From contig JACQUA010000323.1 of NCBI GenBank assembly GCA_016210565.1, forward strand, positions 1-38,159: a stretch of 38,159 bases of DNA, in the 5' to 3' direction. This document shows positions 18,790-27,223 of this stretch, in pieces. Source of the DNA: Chloroflexota bacterium. Its GTDB lineage: Bacteria; Chloroflexota; Dehalococcoidia; JACQUA01. The position numbers and the translations under genes were made by a program. Each line of letters begins with the position of its first letter. Position 1 is the first letter of the stretch. Below the pieces are notes generated by a model. The model was not told the DNA's origin. It did not search any database and saw only the letters and a program-made list of their open reading frames with translations.

Positions 18790-19734
18790 ATGGCGCATAA
18801 TAGCGACAAAACAACTTTGCAATCCCGGCAGGTTTTCGCAGAATGGCTCGAATCTTGTCGGAGGGGTGGAACGCTAGCCAGGAGCACAATGGCTATCGGG
18901 ATAGTTGTCCTGGACCATCTACGAAGAGAATGCCCCACATCGAAGGACAAAGCCCTTTCGGCACGCGGGGAAGTTAGGGGAGCGCGCTCCGATCTCGGAG
19001 GTACGCTCGAAACGTATGGGATTCCTCGTACTCTTGTCAGGGAAACTGCCGATCCACAAGGGCACCAGGATGGACTGCGCCTGCTTGAAGCCCTTGACTG
19101 GGGGAATCAGCTACTTCCTTTGTCCGCGGGGGAAAGGGATGCGTTATTGTCCAGTCTGATTGCGGCTCTCGCTACCCCTGCGAATCTGCGGCCCAAGCGC
19201 CAGAATCTTAAACTGCTGCTTGACAAGAGGGAAGCACCAGCAGCATGGGTACACACGATAATGCAAACGGCGGCAGACCGTTCGTGGGGAGTGGTGGAGC
19301 AACACCTTGTAGGCGCAACGTTAGAGAGACGCTTCAAGACCGCCCAAATACCCAACCGCCCTGCCCGGCCCAACGACAAACAGACCTCAGGGGAGGGTGA
19401 CTTTCCTATCCGCACGCTGGTCTATCACGTTGCCGCCAATCCGCGCCGCAATGACATGCAAAAGTGCCGGTCAGACCTGGCCGTTGGCAAGCACCCCGTA
19501 TTGATAGTTCCAACCGACCATGAAAACAAAACCAGAGTGCTCGCTCAAGACGAAGGGATCGACACGCAGATCTCGTTATTTTCAATAGAGAACTTCGTGG
19601 CGTTCAAAATCATGCACCTCGCAATCGAAGAAAAGAAGAAGTCCTTCACAGTCCTCAAAGAGATCGTCGAGATCTACAACAGGCGCCTCAAAGAAGTGGA
19701 AACTGACTTGTCGCTGCAAATCGAGATCCAATGA
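18790..19734 (+). CDS. DUF4928-like protein linked to McrBC
   Basis: A 314-residue protein placed 87 bases after mcrC on the same strand, with AAGGAGA at 18774-18780 before ATG 18790. The C-terminal half has features I associate with the DUF4928 family: VVEQHLVGATLERRF, GDFPIRTLVYHV, CRSDLAVGKHPVLIVP and ISLFSIENFVAFK. Family assignment is from memory and not verified. Such proteins are usually encoded beside restriction-modification genes and are thought to be restriction or accessory proteins. No DNA methyltransferase is found here, so this one may act with McrBC instead. No PD-(D/E)xK motif is obvious. Basic surface residues are abundant in the N-terminal half. Confidence 0.6.
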   Translation: MAHNSDKTTLQSRQVFAEWLESCRRGGTLARSTMAIGIVVLDHLRRECPTSKDKALSARGEVRGARSDLGGTLETYGIPRTLVRETADPQGHQDGLRLLEALDWGNQLLPLSAGERDALLSSLIAALATPANLRPKRQNLKLLLDKREAPAAWVHTIMQTAADRSWGVVEQHLVGATLERRFKTAQIPNRPARPNDKQTSGEGDFPIRTLVYHVAANPRRNDMQKCRSDLAVGKHPVLIVPTDHENKTRVLAQDEGIDTQISLFSIENFVAFKIMHLAIEEKKKSFTVLKEIVEIYNRRLKEVETDLSLQIEIQ

Positions 19735-19788
19735 GCGCCAACCTCCCCGGTTCCTCCTCATAGACATAAACTATGGCCCTTTCTTATC

Positions 19789-19978
19789 TCATCCGCCACT
19801 TCCTCGATTCTTACATGCACTCTGGATGCCTGCCGGCGTCAGGATTTCCACCCCCCTGCCGAAACGGTCTTCCGGGAAAAAGGCCAGCCCTATGAAATTG
19901 TCGAGCTGAGGGTTCGTCAAATTCCACGAACAGGTCAATATCGCTATGCAGAAACGATCCACCAACAAATAGCCATTT
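19789..19978 (-). pseudogene. Frameshifted minimal nucleotidyltransferase (MNT) fragment
   Basis: On the - strand, one frame (19978-19895) reads WLFVGGSFLHSDIDLFVEFD, with the GS...DID nucleotidyltransferase motif. A second frame (about 19908-19789) continues LDNFIGLAFFPEDRFGRG and VEILTPAGI, the usual next part of MNT antitoxin-type proteins. The change of frame and lack of a proper start mean the gene is broken. MNT proteins usually pair with HEPN toxins; no matching HEPN partner is visible next to it. Confidence 0.5.
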
Positions 19979-20201
19979 GTTAACGTTTTCACCATCCCCA
20001 TTCCCGCCGGCCAGGACAGGGGGTCCCGGGACATGGGCCCTTAGTGCGGTGTGTGGGTGCGGCGCCCGGGAGACTCGCAACGCGCCAGGCGCTCCGCCTC
20101 GAGCAGATTCCCAGCGTAGATGTAGGCCCCTTGAATATCACGCAGTCCCACGAATGCCTCGTGCGTGAAGAGATCGAGGCGAAACAGGGCTTTCCTCTGC
20201 G

Positions 20202-20269
20202 GTGAACGGGTGCTGCTACGGGCGCGACAAGACCCTGACAAGGGCACCTACTACAAGTACTGTGGCCAG
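20202..20269 (+). pseudogene. Frameshifted C-terminal fragment resembling a PmeII-like restriction endonuclease
   Basis: One frame reads VNGCCYGRDK (20202-20231). After a 2-base offset, another frame reads PDKGTYYKYCGQ (20234-20269). Joined, these resemble the conserved C-terminal segment of a type II restriction enzyme family (PmeII-like), after which the homologous sequence is lost. Identification is from memory and the fragment is short. Its place beside McrBC supports a defence-island remnant. Confidence 0.35.
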
Positions 20270-20420
20270 GTCGACACGGCATGCCGCGCCCTTGGGCGGC
20301 TCGTCAGGTCTCGGCGGCACCGGTTTGGAGCGTGCCAGAATATCCGGCTCTCAGAGGCACGGTGGCCTGTGGTACCGGGGCGGGCACAGACTTAGTGTAA
20401 ATCATCTATGCTGAATCCTA

Positions 20421-20450
20421 TTGACAGACGGGGGTAAAACGCACTAACAT
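20421..20450 (+). promoter_or_regulatory. Candidate sigma-70-type promoter
   Basis: TTGACA (20421-20426) and TAACAT (20445-20450) are separated by 18 bases. A start site about seven bases downstream would lie almost at ATG 20460, so the message would be nearly leaderless; no ribosome-binding site is visible there. Confidence 0.45.
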
Positions 20451-20459
20451 ATTGCCGAG

Positions 20460-21467
20460 ATGTATATCAGGTTGCGTACGGTTTGGGGACGCCGTAGCCA
20501 GGCTTACACCTACGTCGAACTTGTTTCCAGCAAATGGCGCAACGGCAAGGTGCGTCAAGAGCGCCTGTGCTCGCTGGGCCGCCTGGAAGCCTTGCGCGAG
20601 AGCGGAACGCTGGACCCGATGATCAGCAAACTGGCTCAACTGGCTGGCCATCAGGGGATACAAACAGAAGTACCCAGGCCGGCAACAGGCCGAACCATGG
20701 AGCGTCGCTCCCCAGGGGCCGACGGAGTTTCACCTGCCCGGGGGCGTGACGCCGATAAGATCTCGGTGTTAAGACGATCGCCGATGTTCTCCGGTCTAAA
20801 CGAAGGCGAACTGGCGGAGCTTTCCCGGCTCACCACGGAGCGCCGTCTGAAGGCGGGTCAATTCTTATTCTACCAGGGCGGTCCCACGGAATGTTTCTAC
20901 GTCATGGCCACAGGAAGGGTCAAAGTCGTGAGACATTCCTCTTCCGGGAACGACTTTGTCACCAGCTTCAGGGGTCCAGGAGAAATAGTAGGCAATGTTT
21001 TCCTCCCTTCGGATCGGCCGCACGCCTCCAGCGCCGAGGTCACAGTCGACGCCAGGGTTTTGGCGGTAAGGAACAACGACTTCTGGGTATCCGTATCCCG
21101 GCGTCCTGAAGCGGGCCTGCAACTGCCCAGAAAGATGCTCAATGCAGCCCACGCGCGCATCCTGGAATCCACCCTGCGGCTGACGGATCTCGCGGCAGAG
21201 AAGGCAGATTTCCGCCTTGCGTTCGCACTACTAACACTTTTCTCAAAGTTTGGCCCTTCGCTCCCTTTCACCCGGCAGGACGTCGCCCAGATGTCCGGGA
21301 CCTCTCCCGAAACAGCAAGTCGGTTCGTGGCCCGCTTGAAACGGGAACGAATCGTGCGCTGTACTCGTGGCAGAATAACGGTCCTGAACGAGTCCGGGCT
21401 CAGGCTGTTGAGCCAGGGGTGGCAGCAAACATACGGAGCGGGGAAAACTGCACCTGCAATCGGGTGA
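20460..21467 (+). CDS. Crp/Fnr-family regulator with a transposase-derived N-terminus
   Basis: A 335-residue frame with two different parts. Residues 1-67 (MYIRLRTVWGRR..., TYVELVSSKWRNGKVRQ, CSLGRLEALRESG) look like the start of an IS1634-type transposase. After a linker rich in Arg, Gly and Pro, residues about 100-325 are a Crp/Fnr regulator: a cyclic-nucleotide-binding-like beta roll (PMFSGLNEGELAELSRLTTERRL, GQFLFYQGG, FYVMATGRVKVV) and a winged helix (FTRQDVAQMSGTSPETASRF). No Fnr-type cysteine cluster is seen, so the signal is unknown. The regulator alone could start at ATG 20697. The next gene on the same strand is the triple RidA, a possible target. Whether the fusion is translated whole is unknown. 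Confidence 0.75.
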   Translation: MYIRLRTVWGRRSQAYTYVELVSSKWRNGKVRQERLCSLGRLEALRESGTLDPMISKLAQLAGHQGIQTEVPRPATGRTMERRSPGADGVSPARGRDADKISVLRRSPMFSGLNEGELAELSRLTTERRLKAGQFLFYQGGPTECFYVMATGRVKVVRHSSSGNDFVTSFRGPGEIVGNVFLPSDRPHASSAEVTVDARVLAVRNNDFWVSVSRRPEAGLQLPRKMLNAAHARILESTLRLTDLAAEKADFRLAFALLTLFSKFGPSLPFTRQDVAQMSGTSPETASRFVARLKRERIVRCTRGRITVLNESGLRLLSQGWQQTYGAGKTAPAIG

Positions 21468-21683
21468 TTTGCCGGAACGCAGGGCTCACGGACAGGCTGG
21501 CGGAGTCTCGGCCCACCCTTTCCCCTGCCCCTGTCGAGCACTGCGGAGGCGGGCCAATTATTGCCAGAGTGACCCATATCATTTACAGATGTTTGGGCCG
21601 GGCGTAAGATGCGCCTACCGGGTTGAATGACGACCCAGGAATCTCCTGTGAGGGAGAGCCAGGAAGGGTGAGTAGTAGCGGGC

Positions 21684-21702
21684 TTTCTGGTAGTACCAGA
21701 AA
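21684..21702. promoter_or_regulatory. Perfect 9-bp palindrome before the RidA gene
   Basis: TTTCTGGTA-G-TACCAGAAA is a perfect palindrome 24 bases before the GTG start and just upstream of the GGAGAGAGGAG purine-rich ribosome-binding region. It could be an operator for the adjacent Crp/Fnr-like regulator or an RNA hairpin affecting translation. Its sequence is not the classical Crp or Fnr site. Confidence 0.4.
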
Positions 21703-21725
21703 GGAGAGAGGAGTAAAGCGTTAAG

Positions 21726-22904
21726 GTGAAGCTAGAGACGGTTGTTCCGGCAGGTGTCTTCGACACCAGAGCCAATCACTACAGTTCACCAGCGATCAGG
21801 GCAGGCAATGCCATTTACGTTTCAGGGCAGGTGGCCTGGGACCAGAAGGGTGCACTGGTGGCTCCTGCTGACATGGAGGCGCAAACCCGCCAGTGTCTGG
21901 ATAACATGAGGCGTACGGTCGAGGCCGGCGGGGCCAGGATGTCCGATGTGGTAAGGCTCATGGTTTGGGTCCGGGATATCCGGGACTTCACCGCTCCGGA
22001 AGTGGCCGGGCTCTGGCGAGAGTACTTCGGTGACAGGTTCCCCACGCTGGCCGTGGTCCAGATTTCCAACCTGTGGCGGCCGGACTTCATGCTGTCCATT
22101 GAAGGGATAGCTGAACCGGGTCCGAAACAGGTTATCGTTGCCCCGGACGTCTTCGATTCCAGGCCGGGCCTGTACAGCCAGGCGATCAGGGCCGGCAACA
22201 CCATCTATGTCTCGGCCCAGCTATCCCTTGACGAAAGAGGCAACATTGTTGGCCGGGGGGATTTTGGGGCTCAGATGGGGATGTCCATGGAGAACCAACG
22301 GCGGATACTAAAAGCGGCCGGGGCCAGCATGGACCAGATGGTCTTCATGCACATGTTTTCCAAAGACGAGAGACACATGCACAGGCCTTCTTATGAAACG
22401 GTGTGGCGGGAATACCTCGGCCAGCGCGACGTGGCCTGCACTTCGATCCAGTATGGCAACCTTCAGGTACGCGGCGCTCTCACCGCCTTCGACGGGGTCG
22501 CGGAGATAGGCCCGCAGGAAATCATCGTGCCGCCGGATGTCGCTGATTCCGTACGCGGGCAGTTGTTCCCCCAGGCGATCAAGGTGAACAACAAGGTCTA
22601 TGTCTCCGGCCAGGTGCCGTGGGACATCAACAAGAAATCGGTCGGTCAGGGGAACATCGAAGCGCAGACCAGGATGGTCTATGAAAACATGAAGCGGACT
22701 CTGAAGGCAGCGGGCGCCGCGATGTCAGACGTGGTCAAGGTGGGGGTGTTTGTCAAAGACATCAGGCTCCTCAGACGCGGGGATTACGGAAAGATATTCA
22801 AGGAGTACTTCGGTGAACATTGTCCCGCGGTGAACGTGGTGCAGGTAGACAATTTCTGGCGCTCTGACTACATGCTGGAGATCGAAGCCATAGCCGCCGT
22901 GTAG
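21726..22904 (+). CDS. Three-domain RidA/YjgF-family fusion protein
   Basis: A 392-residue protein made of three consecutive RidA domains (about 1-130, 131-262, 263-392). Each has the pattern AIRAGN.IYVS(G/A)Q or its equivalent, a central (N)(M)(K/R)R.L.AAGA helix and an end like DFMLSIEGIA or DYMLEIEAIA. RidA normally works as a homotrimer with active sites at the interfaces, so this could be a covalent trimer. The arginine used in imine/enamine hydrolysis (PAR in RidA) is missing in all three: PTL, VAC and PAV occur there. That resembles Rid subfamilies without deaminase activity. GTG 21726 follows a purine-rich region. Function is unknown. Confidence 0.85.
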   Translation: MKLETVVPAGVFDTRANHYSSPAIRAGNAIYVSGQVAWDQKGALVAPADMEAQTRQCLDNMRRTVEAGGARMSDVVRLMVWVRDIRDFTAPEVAGLWREYFGDRFPTLAVVQISNLWRPDFMLSIEGIAEPGPKQVIVAPDVFDSRPGLYSQAIRAGNTIYVSAQLSLDERGNIVGRGDFGAQMGMSMENQRRILKAAGASMDQMVFMHMFSKDERHMHRPSYETVWREYLGQRDVACTSIQYGNLQVRGALTAFDGVAEIGPQEIIVPPDVADSVRGQLFPQAIKVNNKVYVSGQVPWDINKKSVGQGNIEAQTRMVYENMKRTLKAAGAAMSDVVKVGVFVKDIRLLRRGDYGKIFKEYFGEHCPAVNVVQVDNFWRSDYMLEIEAIAAV

Positions 22905-23230
22905 TACGACCGGGGGACAGGCGGGAGAGCCTGTCTTACTGGTATAATAGGCTTACTGGCCCGTTCCGCGGCCGAGTTACGTTCTAGTGCTTAGTTGCAG
23001 AATTGGGCGCAAAGATTCTTCGCTTCGCTCAGAATGACAGAGCCAAGCGGCTGTCACCCTGAGCCGGAGCCCTGAGCGAAGCGAAGGGGAAGTCGAAGGG
23101 TCTTCCCCCATCGATACGCTTTCTTCTGCAATTGAGCACTAGCGGCAACGTGGAGCCAGACTTCCGGAACTACCGGCAGAAGGTAACTTATGAAAAGGAG
23201 AATGGATGATCAGGAAACACGATCGGCAAG
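22905..23230. repeat. Spacer with a dispersed palindromic repeat
   Basis: Bases 23010-23105 contain TTCTTCGCTTCGCTCAGAA, then CACCCTGAGCCGGAGCCC and AGCGAAGCGAAGGGG, another copy of the dispersed family. No gene is supported. Purine-rich AAAAGGAGAATGG near 23192 precedes the decayed lipoprotein and may be its old ribosome-binding region. Confidence 0.6.
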
Positions 23231-24081
23231 ATGATTTTGACGGGGATGGTTTGCTCTATCCTCATCTTATCAGCGTGCACTCCCTCACAGGCCCCGGCCC
23301 CGGCGGCTAAGGAGCCTGTCCGGCGAGCGGTGCAGCAACGGGGATGGGAACAGGACTGGCAGAAGACAGTTGCTGGTTCCGGGGGGATATACCCTGGGTA
23401 GACAATGAGAGAATGTACGTCATGAACTCAATCCTTACGCCTGACTACAACCTGGCTGTGAACACCACCATGGTTAGACCTGACGAAATCAAGTCCTACA
23501 ATGACCTGCTGGACCCCCGCTGGAAGGGGAAGATCGTTCTCACGAACCCTACCGTGGTGGTTAGAATGTTCACCACCATCGCTTCCGTCATGGGACTGGA
23601 CTGGTGGCGGAAACTGGCCGCGAACCAGGAGCCCGTGGTAGCCAGCAACGACAGGCAAGTTGTAGAATGGCTCGCCCATGGCAAATACCCCATCGCGATA
23701 TTCTCACAATCCGCCAGCCTGGACGAGTTCGTCAGAGCAGGGGCGCCAGTCAAAAGGGTGCAGCCGAAAGAAGGAAGCTCCATCAGGGGAGGCATTGTAG
23801 CAACGGGACTCCTTAACCGCGCACCCCACCCCAACGCGGCGAAGGTGTTCGCCAATTGGTTTCTGAGCAAAGAAGGGGGTCTCGTTCAGAGCATCGCCGT
23901 CGCCGGCCAGTCAGCCAGATTGGATGTGCCTGTCGACCATCTGGACCCTGAGTTGAGGCGTGACCCCTCGGCCAAATACGTCGACACCGAAACCGAGGAG
24001 TTCTTTCTAAAGATGGCCGCGGACCGGGTGGCGGGGGGAGCGGCATGGGAAGTATTCGGGACCCTCACGTGCAGGAAATAG
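23231..24081 (+). pseudogene. Decayed iron-type ABC transporter solute-binding lipoprotein
   Basis: ATG 23231 opens a lipoprotein-like signal sequence with hydrophobic core and lipobox LSAC, followed by an Ala-Pro linker and RGWEQDWQKTVA, the normal start of a mature periplasmic binding protein. This frame stops at 23399-23401. Another frame carries the rest: PWVDNERMYVMNS, YNTxMV-like NTTMVRPDEIKSYNDLL, DPRWKGKIVLTNP, and APHPNAAKVFANWFLSKEGG to the end at 24081. The family normally has about 100 residues between these parts, so the first lobe has been lost and the frame shifted. No permease or ATPase gene is adjacent. It is very probably non-functional. Confidence 0.75.
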
Positions 24082-24095
24082 CAGAGGAAACTAGA

Positions 24096-24252
24096 CGTTC
24101 TGTCATTCTGAGCGAAGCGAACGTAGTGAGCGCAGGCGAAGAATCCTTCGCTCCGCTCAGGACAAGTTCTTTCGTTGGTCGTGCAGCCCTGACTAAAGAC
24201 CCTTCGCCTGCCCCTTCGCTTCGCTCAGGGCTTCGGCTCAGGGTGACATTTT
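24096..24252. repeat. 157-bp dispersed palindromic repeat
   Basis: The element starts TGTCATTCTGAGCGAAGCGA and ends CTTCGGCTCAGGGTGACATT. The right 60 bases match those of the copy at 7945-8098 almost perfectly, while the middle differs. Here the repeat is readable in the frame of the next gene, so an over-long start there would translate the repeat. Confidence 0.75.
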
Positions 24253-24284
24253 CGGAGCAACCGATCGTGGAAAAGAAATCAGAA

Positions 24285-25604
24285 ATGACTCTGGCGCTTG
24301 CCGGGGAGTCGATTATCAACCGGCGGCTTTCCGTCCATACCGAAGAGCGGTTTCTCTCTTTGATCAACCTTCTCCGGGAAGCCGACGTGGCCTACACCCA
24401 TCTCGAGACATTGATACACGACTACGATGGGCCGGAAGTTTACCCCGCCGCGCTGTCCGGCTACACCTGGATGCGGTCCCCCCGTTTCGTCGCCGACGAA
24501 CTGAGGTGGGCCGGTTTCCATCTGGTATCTCTTGCCCACAACCATGTTATGGACTATTCCTGCGGTGGTCTGTTTTCCACCCAGGAGGTCCTGAATAGAG
24601 CCGGCGTGGTACATGCCGGCACGGGGAGGAACCTGGGAGAAGCCAGGGAGCCGGCCTACCTCGACACGGCAAAGGGACGGGTGGCCCTCGTATCGATGTG
24701 CTCATCGAACACCTATTCCGCCAGGGCCGGCGAAGCAAGGCGGGATGTCAAGGGCCGGCCCGGGCTCAACCCGCTCCGATTCCACTACGTGGCCGACCCC
24801 GATACCATCGAAACCCTGAAACAACTGGCCTTTAAGGTCGGGTGGCACATCGCGAAGACGGCGAAGGAATGGTTGTTCTATCCACCCGGTTCCGCGCACC
24901 TGATTTTCAAGTTCGTTGAAGGAGAAAAGCCCGGAGTATCAACGGTGGCGGATGAGGACGACGCCGAGGCCAATCTCCGGTCGGTCAGGGACGCAGCCAG
25001 GCAGGCTGATTGCGTCCTGGTACACCTTCACAGCCACGACTGGGACCCCGACAAAGGTCCTGACTTCCCCGCGACGTATATGCCTCCGTTTGCCAGAGCC
25101 TGCCTGGATGCCGGCGGGCACGTCTTCTTGAGCGACGGTCGCGAACCACCCAAAGGGATTGAAATTTACAAGGGTAAGCCCATCTTCTACGGGCGCGGGG
25201 AGTTCGCCGGAATGGCCCGGACGGTAACCAAACTTCCAGCCGACTTCTACTGGAGACCGGGGTACCAACCCGAGGTGCGTAGATGGGAGGCAACGATGGG
25301 GGACGCCATGGATGCCCGGGACGCATTGCCCCCGCCATTGAACCCCCCTGACCATCACCCTTCGCACCTTGCCGGGCCTATGGGGATGGTCGCTCTTTGC
25401 TCACTGGGAGACGATAGCCGACTGACCCGACTGGAACTCTATCCGGTGACGCTCGTCCGCAAACCGCGCTCCAGAAACGGCCTGCCCATGCTCGCCGATG
25501 GCGAGACAGGTGAAAGGATCATTGCCCACCTTGGGGAGTTGTCGGCGCCCTTTGGCACGAAGATAGAGTACCGGGACGGGAAGGGTTTTGTCGACCTAAT
25601 GTAA
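24285..25604 (+). CDS. Second CapA-like metallophosphatase-fold protein
   Basis: About 439 residues related to the CapA family and distantly to the gene at 11836. Visible motifs are LALAGESIINRR (replacing GDVM), YTHLETLI, HLVSLAHNHVMDYS, VVHAGTGRNLGEAREP, CVLVHLHSHDWDP and VFLSDGREPPKGIEIYKGKPIFYGRGE. The usual GHxxH near the end is altered to LSDGRE, so metal binding may differ. ATG 24285 (or GTG 24267) is chosen because the frame upstream is repeat-derived. It follows the decayed transporter gene and precedes the MmgE/PrpD pair. Its substrate is unknown. No signal peptide is seen. Confidence 0.7.
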   Translation: MTLALAGESIINRRLSVHTEERFLSLINLLREADVAYTHLETLIHDYDGPEVYPAALSGYTWMRSPRFVADELRWAGFHLVSLAHNHVMDYSCGGLFSTQEVLNRAGVVHAGTGRNLGEAREPAYLDTAKGRVALVSMCSSNTYSARAGEARRDVKGRPGLNPLRFHYVADPDTIETLKQLAFKVGWHIAKTAKEWLFYPPGSAHLIFKFVEGEKPGVSTVADEDDAEANLRSVRDAARQADCVLVHLHSHDWDPDKGPDFPATYMPPFARACLDAGGHVFLSDGREPPKGIEIYKGKPIFYGRGEFAGMARTVTKLPADFYWRPGYQPEVRRWEATMGDAMDARDALPPPLNPPDHHPSHLAGPMGMVALCSLGDDSRLTRLELYPVTLVRKPRSRNGLPMLADGETGERIIAHLGELSAPFGTKIEYRDGKGFVDLM

Positions 25605-25872
25605 GAGAAGAGTCCGATTGTCGACTGTTTCAAGAAGGTCCCCCATGCGCCAATGGCGCACCACCAAGGATGAGAATGTCATTCTGAGCGAAGACGAGCG
25701 CAGCGAGTCGCAGTCGAAGAATCTTTCGATGGCCGTGCACCCCGCACGAAAGGCCCTTCGCCTGCTCCTTCGCTTCGCTCAGGGCTCCGGCTCTCCGAAA
25801 CGGAGCATGCTCCGTTCCGAGAGTCCCGACGTGTCGGGACAGGGTGACATTTCCGAAACAAGAAAAGGCTAA
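25605..25872. repeat. Spacer with a dispersed repeat
   Basis: Bases 25675-25855 contain another copy of the TGTCATTCTGAGCGAAG...CAGGGTGACATTTCC family with extra internal words (GCATGCTCCGTTCCGAGAG, CCCGACGTGTCGGGA). No gene is supported. AAAAGG just before ATG 25873 is the likely ribosome-binding site for the next gene. Confidence 0.65.
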
Positions 25873-27219
25873 ATGAGCACAGCCGCAATCGCAAAGTTCG
25901 TAGCGAACCTGGCTTATGCTGACATCCCTCAGGCCGCTGTCGCTGTGGCGAAGAACTGCATCATCGACGGGTTGGGAATAAGCCTGGCAGGTTCCAAAAG
26001 CCACCCGGGTGAGATCATCATTTCCCATGTCCGGGAGGCCGGCGGAAGGCCTGAAGCCGGCGTAGCCGGCGCCCGCCTTCGCGTGCCAGCCGCGCAGGCC
26101 GCTCTGGCCAACGGCGTGCTGGCCCACGCCCTGAACTACGATGATGGCATTTCGGCCTGGGGCGGCCATCTTACCTCGGCCGTGCTGCCCGCAGTCCTGG
26201 CCATCTGCGAGAGAGACAGAAAGTCAGGCGCCGAGACCATCGCAGCATTCGTCGCCGGGTGGGAAGTGGGAGAGAAGATTGGAGCGGTGATAGGCGCCGA
26301 GATCAACGAGATAGGGTGGCATTCCCACAGCGTGGTAGGCCCGCTGGCAGCGGCGGCCGCATCGGCCAAAGCCCTGAAACTGGACCAGAGAGGCATCAAG
26401 ATGGCCCTCGGCATCGCCAGTTCCGGCGCAGGAGGCTTGAGACTGAACCTCGGGACGGATACCAATCCCTTCCACGCGGGACGGAGCGCCTGGAACGGCC
26501 TGGTGGCCGCGCTCCTGGCGCAGAAGGGCTTCACCGCCAGCGAAGACTTCCTGGACATGGACCTCGGTTTGCCGAAGGTCCTGACACAGAAGCAATGGGA
26601 CCCAGCGCGGTTCGCCCGCACTCTGGGCTCGCCTTACGGACTGATCTCTCCGGGACCGGCCCAGAAACTGTACCCCAGTTGCTTCCGAACGCAGCGGAGC
26701 ATCGACGCCGTGCTTTACCTCAGAGCTGGTTATCACTTCCGCCCTGAAGAAGTTGCGGAAATCGAATGCCGGACTTCCCGGTGGGCGCAAAAAATACTGA
26801 GTTATTCCCGTCCGGAGACGGTCGAGCAGGCAAAATACAGCATGGAGTACTGCCTGGCGGCGGCGGTCCTGGATGGCGAGGTTACCCTGAGGCAGTTTAC
26901 CGATGCGAGGGTTGCCAGCGCCGACGTGCGGAGCTTTATGCCAAAGGTCAAATATGCATCGCTCGGAGAAGGGGAAGACGTCTCCGAAGATACGGTTACC
27001 GTCAAATTATTGGGCGGCCGGCAGTATTCTCACACGGTGGCCCATGCCAGGGGCGAACCGGAGAATCCCATGGACCGGGAGGACCTCGTACTCAAGTTCG
27101 GCGCTTGCGCCGAGTCAGTCCTTCCCCAACGAGACATCGACCAAATAGTGGAGTGGGTATTGAACCTGGAGTACCTGGAAGATATCACTCCGTTAATGAG
27201 AGCGGTTACCGGGGAGTAG
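25873..27219 (+). CDS. MmgE/PrpD-family protein (first of a pair)
   Basis: A 448-residue MmgE/PrpD protein of normal length. Typical features are the helical N-terminus (AKNCIIDGLGISLAGS), LANGVLAHALNYDD, HSHSVVGPLAAAAASAKAL, the HAGRSAWNGLVAALLAQKGF segment and QKLYPSCFRTQRSIDA. The family includes 2-methylcitrate dehydratase, cis-aconitate decarboxylase and iminodisuccinate epimerase; none can be chosen here. No methylcitrate synthase or lyase is nearby. It is four bases upstream of a second, divergent member on the same strand, so the two likely form an operon and perhaps a heteromer. Confidence 0.9.
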   Translation: MSTAAIAKFVANLAYADIPQAAVAVAKNCIIDGLGISLAGSKSHPGEIIISHVREAGGRPEAGVAGARLRVPAAQAALANGVLAHALNYDDGISAWGGHLTSAVLPAVLAICERDRKSGAETIAAFVAGWEVGEKIGAVIGAEINEIGWHSHSVVGPLAAAAASAKALKLDQRGIKMALGIASSGAGGLRLNLGTDTNPFHAGRSAWNGLVAALLAQKGFTASEDFLDMDLGLPKVLTQKQWDPARFARTLGSPYGLISPGPAQKLYPSCFRTQRSIDAVLYLRAGYHFRPEEVAEIECRTSRWAQKILSYSRPETVEQAKYSMEYCLAAAVLDGEVTLRQFTDARVASADVRSFMPKVKYASLGEGEDVSEDTVTVKLLGGRQYSHTVAHARGEPENPMDREDLVLKFGACAESVLPQRDIDQIVEWVLNLEYLEDITPLMRAVTGE

Positions 27220-27223
27220 CTAA

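Larger units (their letters stand above)
19735..20459. other. Decayed region after the restriction cassette
   Basis: No intact gene is present over about 700 bases. It contains two recognisable remnants, given separately: a nucleotidyltransferase fragment on the - strand and a restriction-enzyme fragment on the + strand. The - strand between 20050 and 20190 also reads RLDLFTHEAFVGLRDIQGAY, which looks protein-like but is not recognised. A dispersed repeat (GGCACGGTGGCCTGTGGTACC) lies at about 20358-20380. The region looks like the eroded edge of a defence island. Confidence 0.5.

Noticed and set aside
24045-24284. Longer N-terminus for the second CapA-like protein
   Set aside because: This part is translated dispersed repeat.
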